Of a stretch of DNA of 64,000 bases, positions 11,573-24,756 are shown one piece after another (positions within the stretch are counted from its first letter, which is position 1; each line of letters opens with the position of its first letter). The position numbers and the translations under genes are program-made. The notes beneath the pieces are model-generated. The model saw only the letters and a list, made by a program, of their open reading frames with translations. It searched no databases and was not told where the DNA came from. This DNA is from Oscheius onirici (taxonomy: Eukaryota > Nematoda > Chromadorea > Rhabditida > Rhabditidae), in NCBI GenBank assembly GCA_932521025.1, contig OW051471.1, forward strand, positions 7,874,001 to 7,938,000, in the 5' to 3' direction.

Positions 11573-13043
11573 TCACAAAGTCTTGTACGTGCTCGGATCT
11601 GGTTGAGCTGGCGGGAACACGAACAACAATATGGAGACAAGACTGTGAGCCAGAAGGAAGATCATCATGATGACGTAGTTCCACATCTTCTCCTTCTCCG
11701 GATACTTGCGATATCTGAAAGTTTTCCTTTAACTATCTTCGAAAATTACCGCAAATGAATGTAATAACTGGGAACGTGGGCAGATAACGCGATTACACAG
11801 AAGAAAATTTGCAATAGAAGCCATTTCCCTGAAAGTTGTTAAATTTTAGTGAAAAGATCCTTTACCCATGAGCGGCAGACCGGTCATTCTTGGAAGTTCT
11901 TGAACTATTACACTCAACATGAAGGTCAGCCCGAGCAAACCTGCCAAACCCAGGTTTATCTGATTTTCGTTCTTTTAGCGGGGATAAATTGTAGGAACCT
12001 TTTCGCCAATTTCTAGTTTCATCGGAAACAAAAGAGCCGCCAGACAAGTTGCCGTGATGATGTAGGTAGGAACGATGAGGAAGTAGATATAAAACTGAGG
12101 GTTTCGTTGCAATTTATAAGTGTATCTCGACAGGGACTGATTTCGTCCCATCGAGTAGTAGAAATAATCTTCAGTTTCAGCTGGCAACATTTGCCATTCG
12201 GGACTTCCCTAAACATCATTTTAAATGGCCAAAGATGAAACTTACGACCCGGAAGTCGTCTTCAATAGTAATGGTATGAGATTTGACCTGTTCATACGGA
12301 GCTAAACCACATGAGAAAGATATGGAACAAAACTGATAATCGAATGGAAAACTGTCTGAACAAAAATAGAAAAAAAATTTAGATACTGACCTAGAGCCAG
12401 CTGGCAAATTGTATCGAAACGAGCGATCCAAAGTATTGATACGTGGCCGTTGTAGAGAACCTGAACATTTTTAAAAGATGCATGAAACTTTTTTTTTCAT
12501 TCCTAGGTAGAAGACACAAATATCCAAAAACAGAATAAGTAAGGAGAACATACCTGAGCCTCGTAATACTCTTGTAGTTTGTCCATTTGAGTGACATCCA
12601 TCGCGTTGTAGACTTCAAATGTCGGCATCCACAGTTTGTTGCTCGGTACTTGGAGCAAGGCTCTTCCGATCCTTTTCGGATCAAATTCTAATCTTGGATC
12701 ATGCCAGCTCTGAAAGATCCTTTGACTTTATTTGACTTTTGATTATTCACAGTTCTTTACACTTACCACATTGATCTTGGAAATGAAACCTAGCTGTTGC
12801 TTGCTCTCTTCAATAGTGGCGAGAACAGAAAATGGAACGGAAAAATTGATTACAACTTGGAAGGCTCGATCATCCCACGGAGGTATATCGTTCGAATAGT
12901 TTGAGAGTATCGTATCATAAAACTTTTGTGTTGGACCAGCATTAGAAACTGTATCACGACAATTACAAACAAAATAAACAAAACTCACGGAAGTCTTTTT
13001 GAAGAGCAAACAAGACTAATATAACACGTGAGGCGAGAGGCAT
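11573..13043 (-). CDS. Cys-loop ligand-gated ion channel subunit
   Basis: A pentameric channel subunit of the nicotinic-like superfamily. Nine exons (12989-13043, 12767-12948, 12554-12709, 12391-12460, 12246-12355, 11999-12208, 11866-11959, 11750-11828, 11573-11714) join in frame to 365 residues. The order is signal peptide, extracellular domain with KLWMPTFEVYN, a canonical Cys loop with 13 residues between the cysteines (CQLALDSFPFDYQFC), M1 (YFLIVPTYIITATCLAALLF), M2 beginning GEKINLGLAGLLGL, M3 and M4. The Glu in the M1-M2 linker points to cation selectivity, as there is no PAR-type anion motif. I see no vicinal cysteine pair, so it is a non-alpha type. The intracellular M3-M4 loop is very short (about RKYPEKEK). 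Ligand unknown; nematodes have a large lgc group of such channels. Confidence 0.9.
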
Positions 13044-13536
13044 TATGGAAATAAAGAATGGGACCAAGTGTGTTAGATTTCATTAGTTGCGCGAGAAAAT
13101 CAACACCGCCTGAAATTTCATACTGACTGTCTGACTCAGGCGGTGGTCCGATCTCTGTTTTTCAGAGAATGCAATTTGTAAACATTTCATATCCTCTAAA
13201 ATCTGTGGCTCTAAAAGATTTCCGCAATCGCTTCATTTCGCGGCGCCAAAGATGGATTGTCTTCTTTCGTTCAATCAAAGATTGGAGACAGAAAATTCAT
13301 TGTTCAAAATCTAATGAGCTATAAGGAACACGTTAGAAACCCCAAAAATCAGAATAATAATAATATGTTGGTAGAGCACAATCAGTACACATAGTATTAA
13401 ACCAGGACTTGAGAGATGTAAGCGACAGGGGAGGAAGTAAGAGCGTCAAAATACTAAAGCTCTGATCACGATCGGGAATACGTATGAAGGAGGAATCATG
13501 GAGAAAACAACGGGAACATGATATGGAATTCAAAAA
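13044..13536. promoter_or_regulatory. Promoter region of the ligand-gated channel
   Basis: 493 nt between the 3' end of the ELM2/SANT gene and the start of the channel gene, both on the minus strand. No coding exon or RNA is visible. It must carry the channel promoter unless the two are co-transcribed, for which the spacing is rather long. Confidence 0.35.
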
Positions 13537-15996
13537 TTATGACATGGTGGGAGCTGGCTGAGAATGGGACTCGTTCTCCTCGTTCTCTCCCGGCATCTGT
13601 TCTTGAGCGAAAGTCTGGCGAGTTCGCCGCGTTGACTTCGGCAGAGGAGGCCCATGGACCGTTCGGTAGACCTCGTAGTTCGGATCAGTGCTGATTGCTC
13701 TAAATTATACATATTTTTCAGAAGAGGTCAGACAATACCTCTTCCGTCGTCCGGTCGGTTCAGGAGTAGGCGAGTTAGAAGGCCTGCCACCAGTAAGTCG
13801 ACTCAAAGAAGCATGTCCCAGCCATATTTCTTTCTTCTGGGGATGGACGTACTAAAATCATTTTACTTTTCTATCTTGTTCTCTCTTACCTTGTGTAGGT
13901 TAAGCTCATAATGGAAACGACCATAGAACACTTCGAGTTCACAGGCGCTAAACTGTTTCAACTCTTCAGCAATTTTCTCGTAATGCAGTCCATGCTTTTG
14001 GAAGGCCTTGACCAAAAGTTTCTTCTCTTCAATAGTGTAGGTCTTCAACAGGAATTGTCTTGTGAGATTGCCCCATTTGCGAGTCGTCCAGCACTTTGGG
14101 TCGAGATTAGGAGAGAACTTTTTGCTGAGTTCCGCCAGCTCATTCACAGACGTCTTGACCGGCTTCCTATTGTGGTACTGAGCAGGAACTTCTTCTGCGA
14201 CATCGCGGATGTTCAGTTTTTCGAGACGCTGTTCTTCCAAGTAAGCAAAGACCTGAAACAAAGTGTTTTAGGTTGTTCAACCTTCTGAAATACCTCTTTC
14301 TTGGAAACAGGTCTGTTCAGTCGTTTTTCAAGTTCAATCATGGTGCGAGCCAGCTTCTCCTCAGGTTCCGTCAGCCTCTCCATATCTACTCTATGCTGTT
14401 TTCGACGCTGGTAGAAGAGATCGCAGACGGAACAATGGCTCTGATTGCGAGGACTTCTTTCGGGAATGATATCCTTCCAGATGTATCGCGTACAGTTGTA
14501 ACATTCAAAGCGTTGGGCAGGCGGGAGTTCGTGGATGAGACTAAAAGTTTACGTTATTGTTTGTACAAAGTATAATAATACGTCTGCTTGCACTGGCAGC
14601 GATGGTAGAGCGTATGAGGACAACCTCGATGCTTCGTGTCATAGTAATACTGAACAATTTCACCGAGGTAGTGGCTTTTCAACTGAAGTTTCTGCTTTAG
14701 TTTTGGACAGAGTCACACTTACAAATCGCTCTTGCATGTTCCTAAAAGATTTTCCGTGATGAACACCGGGTTTTCGAAGCAGTTTCTCGAATTCTGCTTG
14801 TTGTCCTTCGTTCAGTCTAAAAATGGTTGTATCCGCTGGAAATCAGATCAAAATACTCTTCAAAAGGCTGGGGCAGATCCAAAAGCTCTTTTTCGATTGT
14901 GGACAACATGAGGTCAACGTTGTAGTTGCACAGCATAAGACGGTGGAGCATCTGGAATTAAAATCCCTTTCTTTCATAGAGGCCGAATAGTGCGCCTGTC
15001 TCGGGACTCAAAACATACCGCATCGATGCCGACTTTTCCGTTGAACTGTCTCCTGACAGCCGTCCATGCTTCATCCAAATCGCGTTCTTTGTCCTTCAAG
15101 AGGGTTCGGTTGTCCTTCCACATGATCTTGTCGTCTCTATCCGGAATATCGTTTCTGTTGATCTCCGGCTGGACAAAATCTTCTGCCAAGTACATTTCAA
15201 ATCGGGCCTAAAATCATTAGTGTTTTCAATTACAAGAAGCTCCAACCTGAAACTCGGGTCCTTCAGTAATCGTGTTGTGCTGTCTGTTCGGTCGATTCAT
15301 ACTCTCAATAACGTTCAACGAGGTTTTGGTTTTCGGACCGACCTAAATATGTTCTTTCACAGAAGTTTAAAATCAGTTTACCATGTGAATCTTCAACTTG
15401 TCCTTCTCTTTTTCCAATTCTCCTTTCGGTGGTTTGAACGGTTGGCGAATGATTCCAGTAGGAGCAACAACTCGGGGACGGACTAGCTTCTTCTCGGTCG
15501 AATCCACGTAGTTGTTCAAAACTTCAGTGTTCGGATCATCGCGATTTCGAGTGATTCTAAATATCATCAGTATAGTCTTTTCCAAGCAACAAACCTAGAT
15601 TTCCTTCCATCTTCTCCCAAATGGTATGTTCTCCTTTTTCGCTTTTTCTTCTCAACCACTTCGCCCAGAACTTTTTCGGACGATATTCCAGGGGCTGTAG
15701 CCGACGCAGTACCCTGTAAAAGAACCAATTTTTTTATGTTTGCGAGGCTCAATTACATCTTTCTGTGAATCATGTTCCGGCGGAGGTGTGAAACTCATCA
15801 AGGCGGGAGAGGGGTCAGTCACATCACTGGCACTGCTGCTCGGGATCTCGACGTCTAGCTGACGGGCGGTCGACTGTGACATCTGGAAAAATTCACATTT
15901 TCTGAACATTTTTTTCTCTGTTACCTGTTGGGAAGTTCCGTTGGTCGAGGGCGCGGCTTTTGGACTCCCATTGTGAGAGGAACCGGATGTGTTCAT
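13537..15996 (-). CDS. ELM2 / double-SANT chromatin corepressor-like protein
   Basis: A nuclear protein of the CoREST/MTA/MIER kind, which recruit histone deacetylases through ELM2-SANT. The amino end is Ser/Thr/Pro-rich with a basic run (KKKRKRRTYH). ELM2 follows (ITEGPEFQARFEMYLAEDF to NVDLMLSTIEKELLDL, about 15270-14850). A first SANT-like segment (LNEGQQAEFEKLL to EIVQYYYDTKHRG) comes next, then a Cys-rich stretch (CPHTLYHRCQC, CYNC, CSVC) that looks zinc-binding, and a second SANT (TYTIEEKKLLVKAFQKHG to FYGRFHYELNL). The carboxyl end is Arg/Pro-rich. Two SANTs after ELM2 favour a CoREST-like protein. The zinc-like block between them is not a CoREST feature I know, and recalls the GATA-type finger of MTA/EGL-27. 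The ATG at 15996 is the first in frame after an acceptor at about 16037, which may be a spliced-leader site. Confidence 0.8.
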
Positions 15997-18900
15997 ATGA
16001 ATCGAGAGATTCTTTTCTCCGGGCAATTGAACAAGCTGAAAGTCGTTTTTTAGACTAAAGAAACAACAGAAGCATCTTGTAAACTAAAAAAGCCGACAGC
16101 ATTTGTGTCTTTTGCTACCTTGGCCAGGACATTGATAAGGGGGCAAGGGGCCTGGGTGTAAACGGAAATCGTCTGATGACCTTCAATTAATGGATACTAT
16201 TTATCCTTTTTGTAAATGGAAAGTTTTTGTGGGAAAAATAGGAAAGCATAGGACAAATGGACATATATCAGCGAAGAGGGCGAGGAATTCGTCATCGGTC
16301 TGGAAAAAATCGTCTGGGAGTGGCGAAATACAATGGGAGTAAAACACACTTTTTCAGTAGACACAAAAGTTTTCGCAATATCATTTGTTAGGGAGGTTAT
16401 GTATTTCGAGCACCTTCTAAATACTACCGATTCATCGTCAGAACATCATGAGCAATCGCGAAAGTTTCGATCTCAGTTTGGTTGCTTGCCTGAGACCACA
16501 AACATCACTGGTCCAAGCCAATTCGGTTGGAATTGTCTGTTGTTCTGTGATCTGTGTTGTTTGTCTAACCACCACCTAGGTAACAACTCCTTCAAACGTA
16601 CCCTCTGATGTTTCCTTTGAAGAAGAGGCGTCTGATTAAAAGCCACCTCCATAGGCGCTGCTGTTGCTCGAACTTGTGTAGTTTTCTTTTTCTGAAAAAG
16701 TTAATTATTCAGAAACTTGAAATATTCATAAGAGCTATTTGAAGATACAGACAGTATGCAATGCGATAGACTGAGGGACCATTAGAAGAACGCGACGCAC
16801 AATTGACCCCTCATTAGCGTGGGTGGCTTTGGCTCAGGCTGGTGCTAAAGCAGATGCAGGAGCCGCTGATTATGGTTAGTCAGAGGATGAGGAAGTGTTG
16901 ACAAAACAAAGAGCTTTTTATATGGAAGAAGCTTAGTTTTATTTTCATTGAAAAGCTTTTCCGACTTTTAACAAAACTCGTAGAACAAAGGCTGGAGAAA
17001 CCTCGTCTGAGATTGTATGGGCTTTCGGCTGTGACAGCAGATTAATCTAAAGTCGGTGAACGGAACGAGTGTACCCTCGGATGTTTTTTACCAACTGTCA
17101 AAATATGTTCCTCTGTTGAGATTCTTTGTTTCATTGGGACGCATTTTCGAGAAACAATTTGGAAGACTGAATGTTTATCATTTGCAATCTTTCAGAGAAA
17201 TTACTTTCTCTCTCGGAATAGAAAAGATTCAGCATTCTTTCAAAAACTCCCCTTTGTTTTTCGCTCTTTGCTCAACAGAAATGTCGCGGAATTTATACGG
17301 TTGCTTACGGAAATCTTGCAAATATTTTTGTTCGAGGCTGCAAAACAGATGAACGTTTGTTTATGGACAACCTTCCCCGACCAAAACAGTTTCGTCTATC
17401 TAGACCTTAGCCCATTTGAAAATATTGATGTACTTGGTTGTCAGGGGGAGAGAGACCAATAAATTGTCTTGAAATAACCCGAAAGGGGGTGTGTGTGGAG
17501 GTTTCGTGAGCCCCAATTTCTCACGGTTAGTAGTTTTCCGTCTGACAGAAAAAGAAACAATAAAGAGGAGTGGAAAGAGTACTTTCTGATATAAAAGGGC
17601 GAGAGAGCTCTCTTTCTCGTTCGAAAATGAGTCAGGACCTATGAATGACGTCATCTGCGGGGCCGGGGAAGAGTTGTCAGCAGAACAGAACTACAAGACA
17701 CACAAATGGGAAAACTTTTCGATATTTCATCAACCTAACTCACTAAAGGACTATTGAGTTTTCAAAAGGACACGGGCGAGAACCACCATGTTTTGGTCAG
17801 TCTCGTGACCTGTGGAGCTCAATGTGTTCGACGGGGAGAACCAAGTGTCTGAGAGACAGACAGAGGAACATTTATCACATGGGCAGAGAGACGAGAACAG
17901 TATCCCACGTTAATATTGCCTCTGCAAACCCACCCGAAAAGAACGTTATTTGGCGGTAATAAGGCGCATGATAGCTGGCTGGCAGCATCAAAGTAGGTCA
18001 ATTGCGGGCAAACATCTGCCAGAGGTTCAAAGTGCTAATAATGTTATTCAAGGTTTTTTTGTCTAAATCATTAATGTGTTTTCATCGTAAGCAACATTAC
18101 TGACCTTTTGTAGTTAAACATTACAGTTGGGAGGCCACAAATATTGCGGACATTGGACGCGTTCAAAAGCTCGTTAGTTTCCTCAAAAACCAACCCTTAA
18201 TGTTTTCCAAAGATTCTAAATAGTCCAATTAAAACGTTAGTTTCTGGCACGAGCTATGGTTTACTCTTAACTCATATTCGCGAGGTTTTTTGTAGAAGAG
18301 AGTTCCAGTTTGTAAACAGAAGACAGACGAGTCAAAAAGTACTTCGAACTTGGCTAGCATCTTTACCTTTTAATTTTTTGAATTACATTTTTTTGAAAAT
18401 GGAGAATTATTAGGTTTTTTCACTATCTCGTATTTCAAGCTACAAAAATAGTGGAGTGCCAAAACTAATTGCGCCACAGGTCTCAGATACCTTCTGAGCA
18501 AAAAGTTGAAGTCTACAATGCTTGCGATTACAAACAATGAACAGCGGTTACTGGCAACTCCTGGCAACGCTTTCTAAACGTCGCAAGACTTGGAAGGGCT
18601 GCGTGTAGTCGCACTCTCAGAACGCTTGTTTCGATCCACAGACGACAAATTAGGATATGAACCCATATACAAGTTCAGTAGCTACACTTCAAGATTCTAT
18701 TTTCTTCTTTACATAAATTTTTCACATCAGTTTGAAGGAGTTAACACGTTAACTTCGGTGCGTCATGGAAATGACGTCTGTGATCACAAATCTCAACTAA
18801 ACCAAAAAGCGTTTTGTATCAAAATACACGGCTTTGTCCGGGGATATTTATCGTGATCGTACTTTTCTCTGGAAAATACTTTCTGAGAGGGGAACATATT

Positions 18901-21900
18901 TTTGAACGTGCTCTTTGGCGAACGGGCAAAGTCAATCGGAAGGTTCAAACATTTTCTCCGTCAACCAAAATCGATTCTCAGATCTTGTCCGAACCTTTAT
19001 TAAGCGTTTCCCAACAGTATTTCTTCATATTTCCAGAAGTTTTGAAATTTTTCGAAAGTTGGAAGTTTTCCAAAAATGTGACATGAAAATGTAGCCAAAA
19101 TTGATTACTCTAATGGAAAAAGTGATTCGATATCGATTTTGACAAGAAGAAATGGGTAAACTGCGAAGGAAACAAGAATATTAGTGTGATTTCGGCATAG
19201 TCTTTGGAAGGAGACCCGCCTCAATCTGACCGGCGCGCGAAAGAGTACGCCGAGTGGAGAGACGCAAACAAGTCAGCCGGAGAGCGACATCCCGTTACCG
19301 CTAGGCAGCAAAGAGACGCAGACAGTCGGTTCGGTTAGAGTGCACAACAAAACCTCGTTTTTGCAAGAAAATCTTGTAAAAGTTTGAAAAATCACAATTT
19401 CCAGAGGTTTTCGATATGTATAAGACGTTTGGAATTGGTCCGAAGTCGTGAAACTCCGGCTGTGTTGAGATAAAGTAAGGCTCCGTTAAGCCAGGGTAGC
19501 CAAATGGCGTAGAGGCGACAGCGGCAATGGCGCGTGTGCGACCTACAGTGTACGCGAGAGAGGAGGAGGCTGAGAGAATTAGACAGGAAGAGCAGTTTCG
19601 GTCTTTGGGTATGATTGAGTGACAAGATCCTGGTGTCTTTTGGTCGTGGGGGAAAGGCCCTAATGCCTAAAAATTGTTAAAGACCGAAATCGAGTTATTT
19701 TGGTCATTGATACAATGTTACGAGTTTGATTCTACAGCTATGACATTCAACTCACAGTTATTTCGAAGAAGACATTCTACTACAGGCCTCTATAGCACCA
19801 ACGTAAGCTCTCCTCCAAATGTTAGGAGAACATATTTCATATGGTTGCCTAGAAATGAGTCATTCTGCCCACTGTTTAGGTCAAACATTGGATGTGAGTA
19901 ATCAGTGGTTTGAAATGTGTCAGTAGCCTTTCTCACCAACCAGTTAAGACTACGTCTTTTGATAGTTTTCAAAGCACTCCATTCGAAAATTGGTTCAGGA
20001 AAAATACAACAGTTTGATCAATGTTATCGAGAATGAAACAATTCCTCTTGGTCAGCAACATCATGGTAACAGACTGCTTCGCTAAATATAAAAGCAAAGA
20101 CTGCAAAGTTTATTCTCACAAAAATCGAAAACTTCTGGAACGTCAGCATTTTTACAACAGACCTCGCTTCTTCTTCGTTGTTACTGATGAACAAAGAGTA
20201 TACGAAAATTTGATATTGTTGTGGAAATGTCTAGAAATTTTCCAATCATTTTTTTAAATGAGAAGAGAAATTGTTTTCAGCGAGTTACTCCGAGTTCTCA
20301 GAGCATAAAGTGAGTCTTCGAAGTTTAGCCACCTCATTTTCAGCAGAGGAAGTTCTGCCGCTTATCGCAGCATTCGCTCTCAGCAATCTTGATAAACTTT
20401 ATTTGGCAAACAACTGAAGAGTACTAAAGAAAGAGAAAGCAAAGTAGTTGAGGTTTCTGGATAATCGGTCGTATAGCAATAGCGATACATATTTCAGCAC
20501 AAAAGAAACTAACATGAGGTCAACGCTTTATCCCGTAGGGCATGCAAATTCTTACTAGGAATCATTGTTTCTTGGTAAAGCTCACAATGTCGTTAAACAA
20601 TAAAAGCCCAGTGTGTTTTGGTGTCCGCTAGAGACTTGCACTTTTTTTTATCCTTCTACTTCCTTGTTATGGCCAAAAAGGAGACGGCATATGCAATTTC
20701 GTGTGTTGTGCCCTTTGTGTCGGCCTCTCAACTGCGCTGGCCGTCAGCTTCCTCTCTCGGGCTGCGTTTTTGTGCGGGAAGCGGGCGCGAAGCATCTCCC
20801 TCTTTCTCTGGTTCGCTCAGGCCAGAGAGCGAGACGTGGGAAAGTGCGCTGGGTTGTTCGGCTGTTTATGTCGGCACATCAAGATGATATCCAATAGTGT
20901 TTTACTTCTGGACACTTGGTCGTAGTCCAGAAAGAACACTTCCGCCAGTCTTTATACTGAAAGAGAGTCTGGTTGTCGTTCACCCGATAAACAAAACAAA
21001 CGGCTGCCTCCAAACGGTCAACAAAGTATAGCTGTTGAGGCTCTATTTATAGAGTAGGTAATGCCGACCTTTGACATTTTTTCCTGCGATAAAAAGGACA
21101 GATGTCTCGAAGGAATTCGCGGCATGAAAAGAACGCAATTCGGAAATGATGATGGAATCGCATCACGTACATGTTCTTTTAGCCAGGCTGTGTTTCCAAA
21201 CTAACGTTGCTAATCAGAATAGGTATAGTAAGTTCCTCGTCTAACTTCTGTTCAGCATAAATCTCGTACAGACGAAGGGCTTAAGTTTTGGCACTGAGAA
21301 ATTTCAAGTTTCCAGTAGATGAACCACAAAGCCTACACACAAGCGCAAAAACTCCAGTAACTGGAAGATGTCCAAAAAACCTACGAGGATTGCCATTTGG
21401 TTAGAATATATTTTTGAGGTGGAGAAAAGATGAGAGAGTATAAAACCACTCTGTTAAAAATTTGAAGCGATACATTTAAATTCGTTGTTTCATCAAATCT
21501 GAATAGCTATGCAACCTTCGAAGAATTCACAAGCGCATTCTTTCGAACGAGTGAGAACGCAACATTAGTTTATAGTTTTTCTTTTCTGCTTAATACATCG
21601 TCTGTTCTCAGCTGCAAAAATCTTTCCCACTTCCTGTTATAAGAGTGTACATTCGAGGATTCAACTCTGACTCACTTAGCCCGTGAATCGCCGTTGACCC
21701 CGATTTCCATGTCCTCTCCTACATTGCCCTTTTTGTTTTGGAACTTCGGAACGCTATTTGCTGAATAACTAAGTAACATGCGAGGGAGACAAACAATTAT
21801 GTATACATAGTTCTGTGAATTCATACTTTTAGCAGATTCTGTTAGGGACCAACTGGCCGTGTGACTCGTTTTTATCTTTCTGGGTTCTAGCAACCTCCTT

Positions 21901-24750
21901 TTTTGGAATTCCTTCAAGCCGTTATCTCTACTTCTCTTATCAGAGGTTGTCGTCCTCTCAAACAACTGTAGCCATCTCTGCGTAGACAGATGGGGAGCAA
22001 AAAATCTTGCCCCGTTCGAACAAATAACACGTCACGAAAAAACTTTCCCACGCGATGGACACTCGCGGAGGAGACTTCCTGCTTTTTAGTGTGCTGATCG
22101 CTGGGGGTGCATTCACATATCCAGCTAGAGTAAACACCAGCAAGAGTCCAAAGTTTAAAGTTGCCAAGGCTGCAAGAATAGTCATAACTATATGGCTGTC
22201 AGGTGACTATTTTCGGAGAAGTTGGCTCAAATATGACCCGATCAGTTGAAAACAAAGTCTCATTGTCATTGGATTGTAAGCTGCGAGGGACTACTAGGGA
22301 CTACGAGATTTATGTGCTGGAAAATTGGTAGAAGAATGTGCCTCAATTCCGTTTCTGGAAATAAGTCTGCAATTATTTATCAACCATCATTGGATGTCTA
22401 CTACTAGAATCTCAGACCTGGAGAATCGCTTTCAACGTCTTTGTTCAATTGACAACAAGTATATTGCATTAGTGTGACCGAGAGACAAGATGTCAGCGAA
22501 GCGAGGGACCAATGCTCTGACTAAACAGAGAATTTCTAAATAAAAAAATATAGCAATTTTCTTTACAAACAAAACAATTAAGAGAAGAGTTTCGATTTAC
22601 AGTAGATCTCTGTCAAAATCGTTTAGCATCAACCTTGTGACATAACTGATTTTGAGTCCCATACATAAACTACAATATAAGCCGTTGCTGGTTTTGTATT
22701 TTCAGTAGGCTCAAACAAAAAAAACGTCTAATAAATATTTTCTGTTCATTGACGTACAGTAAATTCAATGCGTCGATTGTAAACTTGAGTAAAAAGTTAT
22801 CTTTGTTAGAGAGCTGACTTTTTTGCATCTCGCATTGCTTAGATTTATCAACAACTCGTCCCGACTTTATCTCGAACCAAAGATGCTAACAAATTGAACC
22901 GCGTAGTCCTTCTTTTGATCTTCGCCCAAGAGACGAAAAAAAAAACAATTTTGTGACGTAATGTTTGCCCTGCTCGCAGAGAGTGAACGTGTGTTCTATC
23001 CGGGTTGTTGAAGCAGTCCTTTAATCGCCACTCTGCTAACTGCCAAAACCTGTCGGCTGGATGTATCGTCAAGTGACCAGTCGACCAAAAGAAGAGAACA
23101 CTTGTTACAAAGACTGTTCAGCTTTCCTCTCATATTGAATGACCTGGCGGGTCGGACGACAGATGTGCGGAGATGGCTCTGGTTTCACAGCCCACGTGAC
23201 CGTCGAATGGGTTCGAGCTGGTAGCGAATACTGTCACGAGTACTGCAGCTGTTTACCTCGGAAGTGCACATGCGAAGAGTCTTCTCCATAACATGAAACA
23301 TGTGATAATAACAGAGAAAAACATGAAACAAGCACGTAAGTACAGTGTTCTTTCCAGGGGCTAACAGGTACGCAAATAAATGTTCTTGGAGTCTTACAGC
23401 TAAAGTTTTACTATCTTTAGCTGTTACATAAAGCTTTTAACTGCTGCAATAAGCAAAGGCAGCCGAAATTACTTGGAGGAACTAGCAAAGTTAATGCAGT
23501 GAGTCTCATTGAACCGCATACAACGTTGTGGAAATGGTCTAAAGACATCTATTTATTGAAATGACTGACAATGAGAGTTGAAAACTCGATACAGTAGCTG
23601 ATGTGCACTAGTAAAAGCTAACACACTGCTACGTATCTTTGTGATGGTGCTTAGATGTGGTTTCAAAGTTATTTGCCTGGTAACTACAAATCGTGTCACC
23701 CTTCTTTTCAAAATTACTGTTATTAAAACCATCGTCTAAACAATCAGTTTAGAGACTTCTGTTTTAGAAAATAATTAGAATATCCCTCTCGCCGGACAGT
23801 GAACAGCAGATCCATCTATTGCATTTATAGATAGTTCAACAAAGCTATGTCTAACCTTTAATAATTGGTCACAGCCCACGCCACTTTGCATTACTACTAT
23901 CTCTCTTCCATCATTTGAGAAAATGTGTACTCCGCCCAGAGTACCTAGTGAGATGAACACCCTTTTCTCAAAGCCCAAGAGCTTTGTTCCAAGTCGCAAA
24001 CTACAACAAAAGGTCATTCGTCCTTTCCTCCTGACTCCCCGCGTAATCAACCCCGCTGACTTGCTTTGACCCGTTCCCGATATGAAGGGTCGTCGAATGC
24101 GTTTGGCGCATAGCTGCCAGCCTCGCCGCGGATGCGACCGTGTCAGAGAGACAGTATGACGGGTCAGAGCTCGAGTGACCGCTAATTCCATGCGCCCGTT
24201 GATTCATGTGTTGAACAAACGCGCTGGCCACGATCGATCGCTTTCGCCAGCACTCTCAAAGGCGGCCGGCGGCGAAAACGAGGGACCGGCGCCAACAAAA
24301 ACAGACACGAAAAGGGACTTTTTCGAGTCTTTAGATATCCAAATTGTTGCCACTTGTTTGATCGATAGACATTTGAGATTAGCCAGGGTTCTGAATGTCG
24401 CCAAATTCTCTGGTCATTACCATAATTTGGAGTGACCTGTCGGAGGTTGCGTGAGTGAGTAAGGTAACAATGCAGACGGATCCGCATTCTTTGTCAGTGC
24501 CAATATGTAACAACTTATCAAGAAACTGAAACAGTTCAAGGCTGTTGCAATAGTTACGAACAACGGAATTTATTGGGAACACGAAAGACATACCAGAGCT
24601 GTATGGATGTCAGGGACCGTCACATTCATGAGGAAAGTGGTTTTTGGTCTGTATTTCATAGAGAACTACGATCACCACAAGAATTCAAGGTATTTCGAAA
24701 AGAGTCTTGAACAAGACGTAGTAAAATATGCAGAGAGGAGTACACACCAT
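15997..24750. other. Gene-poor region, 8.75 kb
   Basis: No exon series, tRNA, rRNA or transposon that I can support. All open frames are short and lack family motifs. A few islands are richer in CpG and GC than their surroundings: 19200-19340, 19500-19600, 20690-20880, 23130-23240 and 24040-24310. These may be promoters, enhancers or non-coding transcripts. A short plus-strand frame at about 16795-16878 (AWVALAQAGAKADAGAADYG then stop) looks exon-like but has no partner. Confidence 0.45.
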
Positions 24751-24756
24751 TTTATT
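24751..24756 (-). terminator. Polyadenylation signal overlapping the stop codon
   Basis: AATAAA on the minus strand begins on the last base of the TAA stop of the guanylyl cyclase. If used, the 3' UTR would be only about 20 nt. Confidence 0.45.

Noticed and set aside
16795..16878. Exon-like AWVALAQAGAKADAGAADYG followed by a stop
   Set aside because: It recalls repeats of KH-type RNA-binding proteins, but there is no neighbouring exon, so I cannot call a gene or remnant.
20613..20925. Three overlapping plus-strand frames open together
   Set aside because: Absence of stops follows from high GC; none has a domain or codon-like composition.
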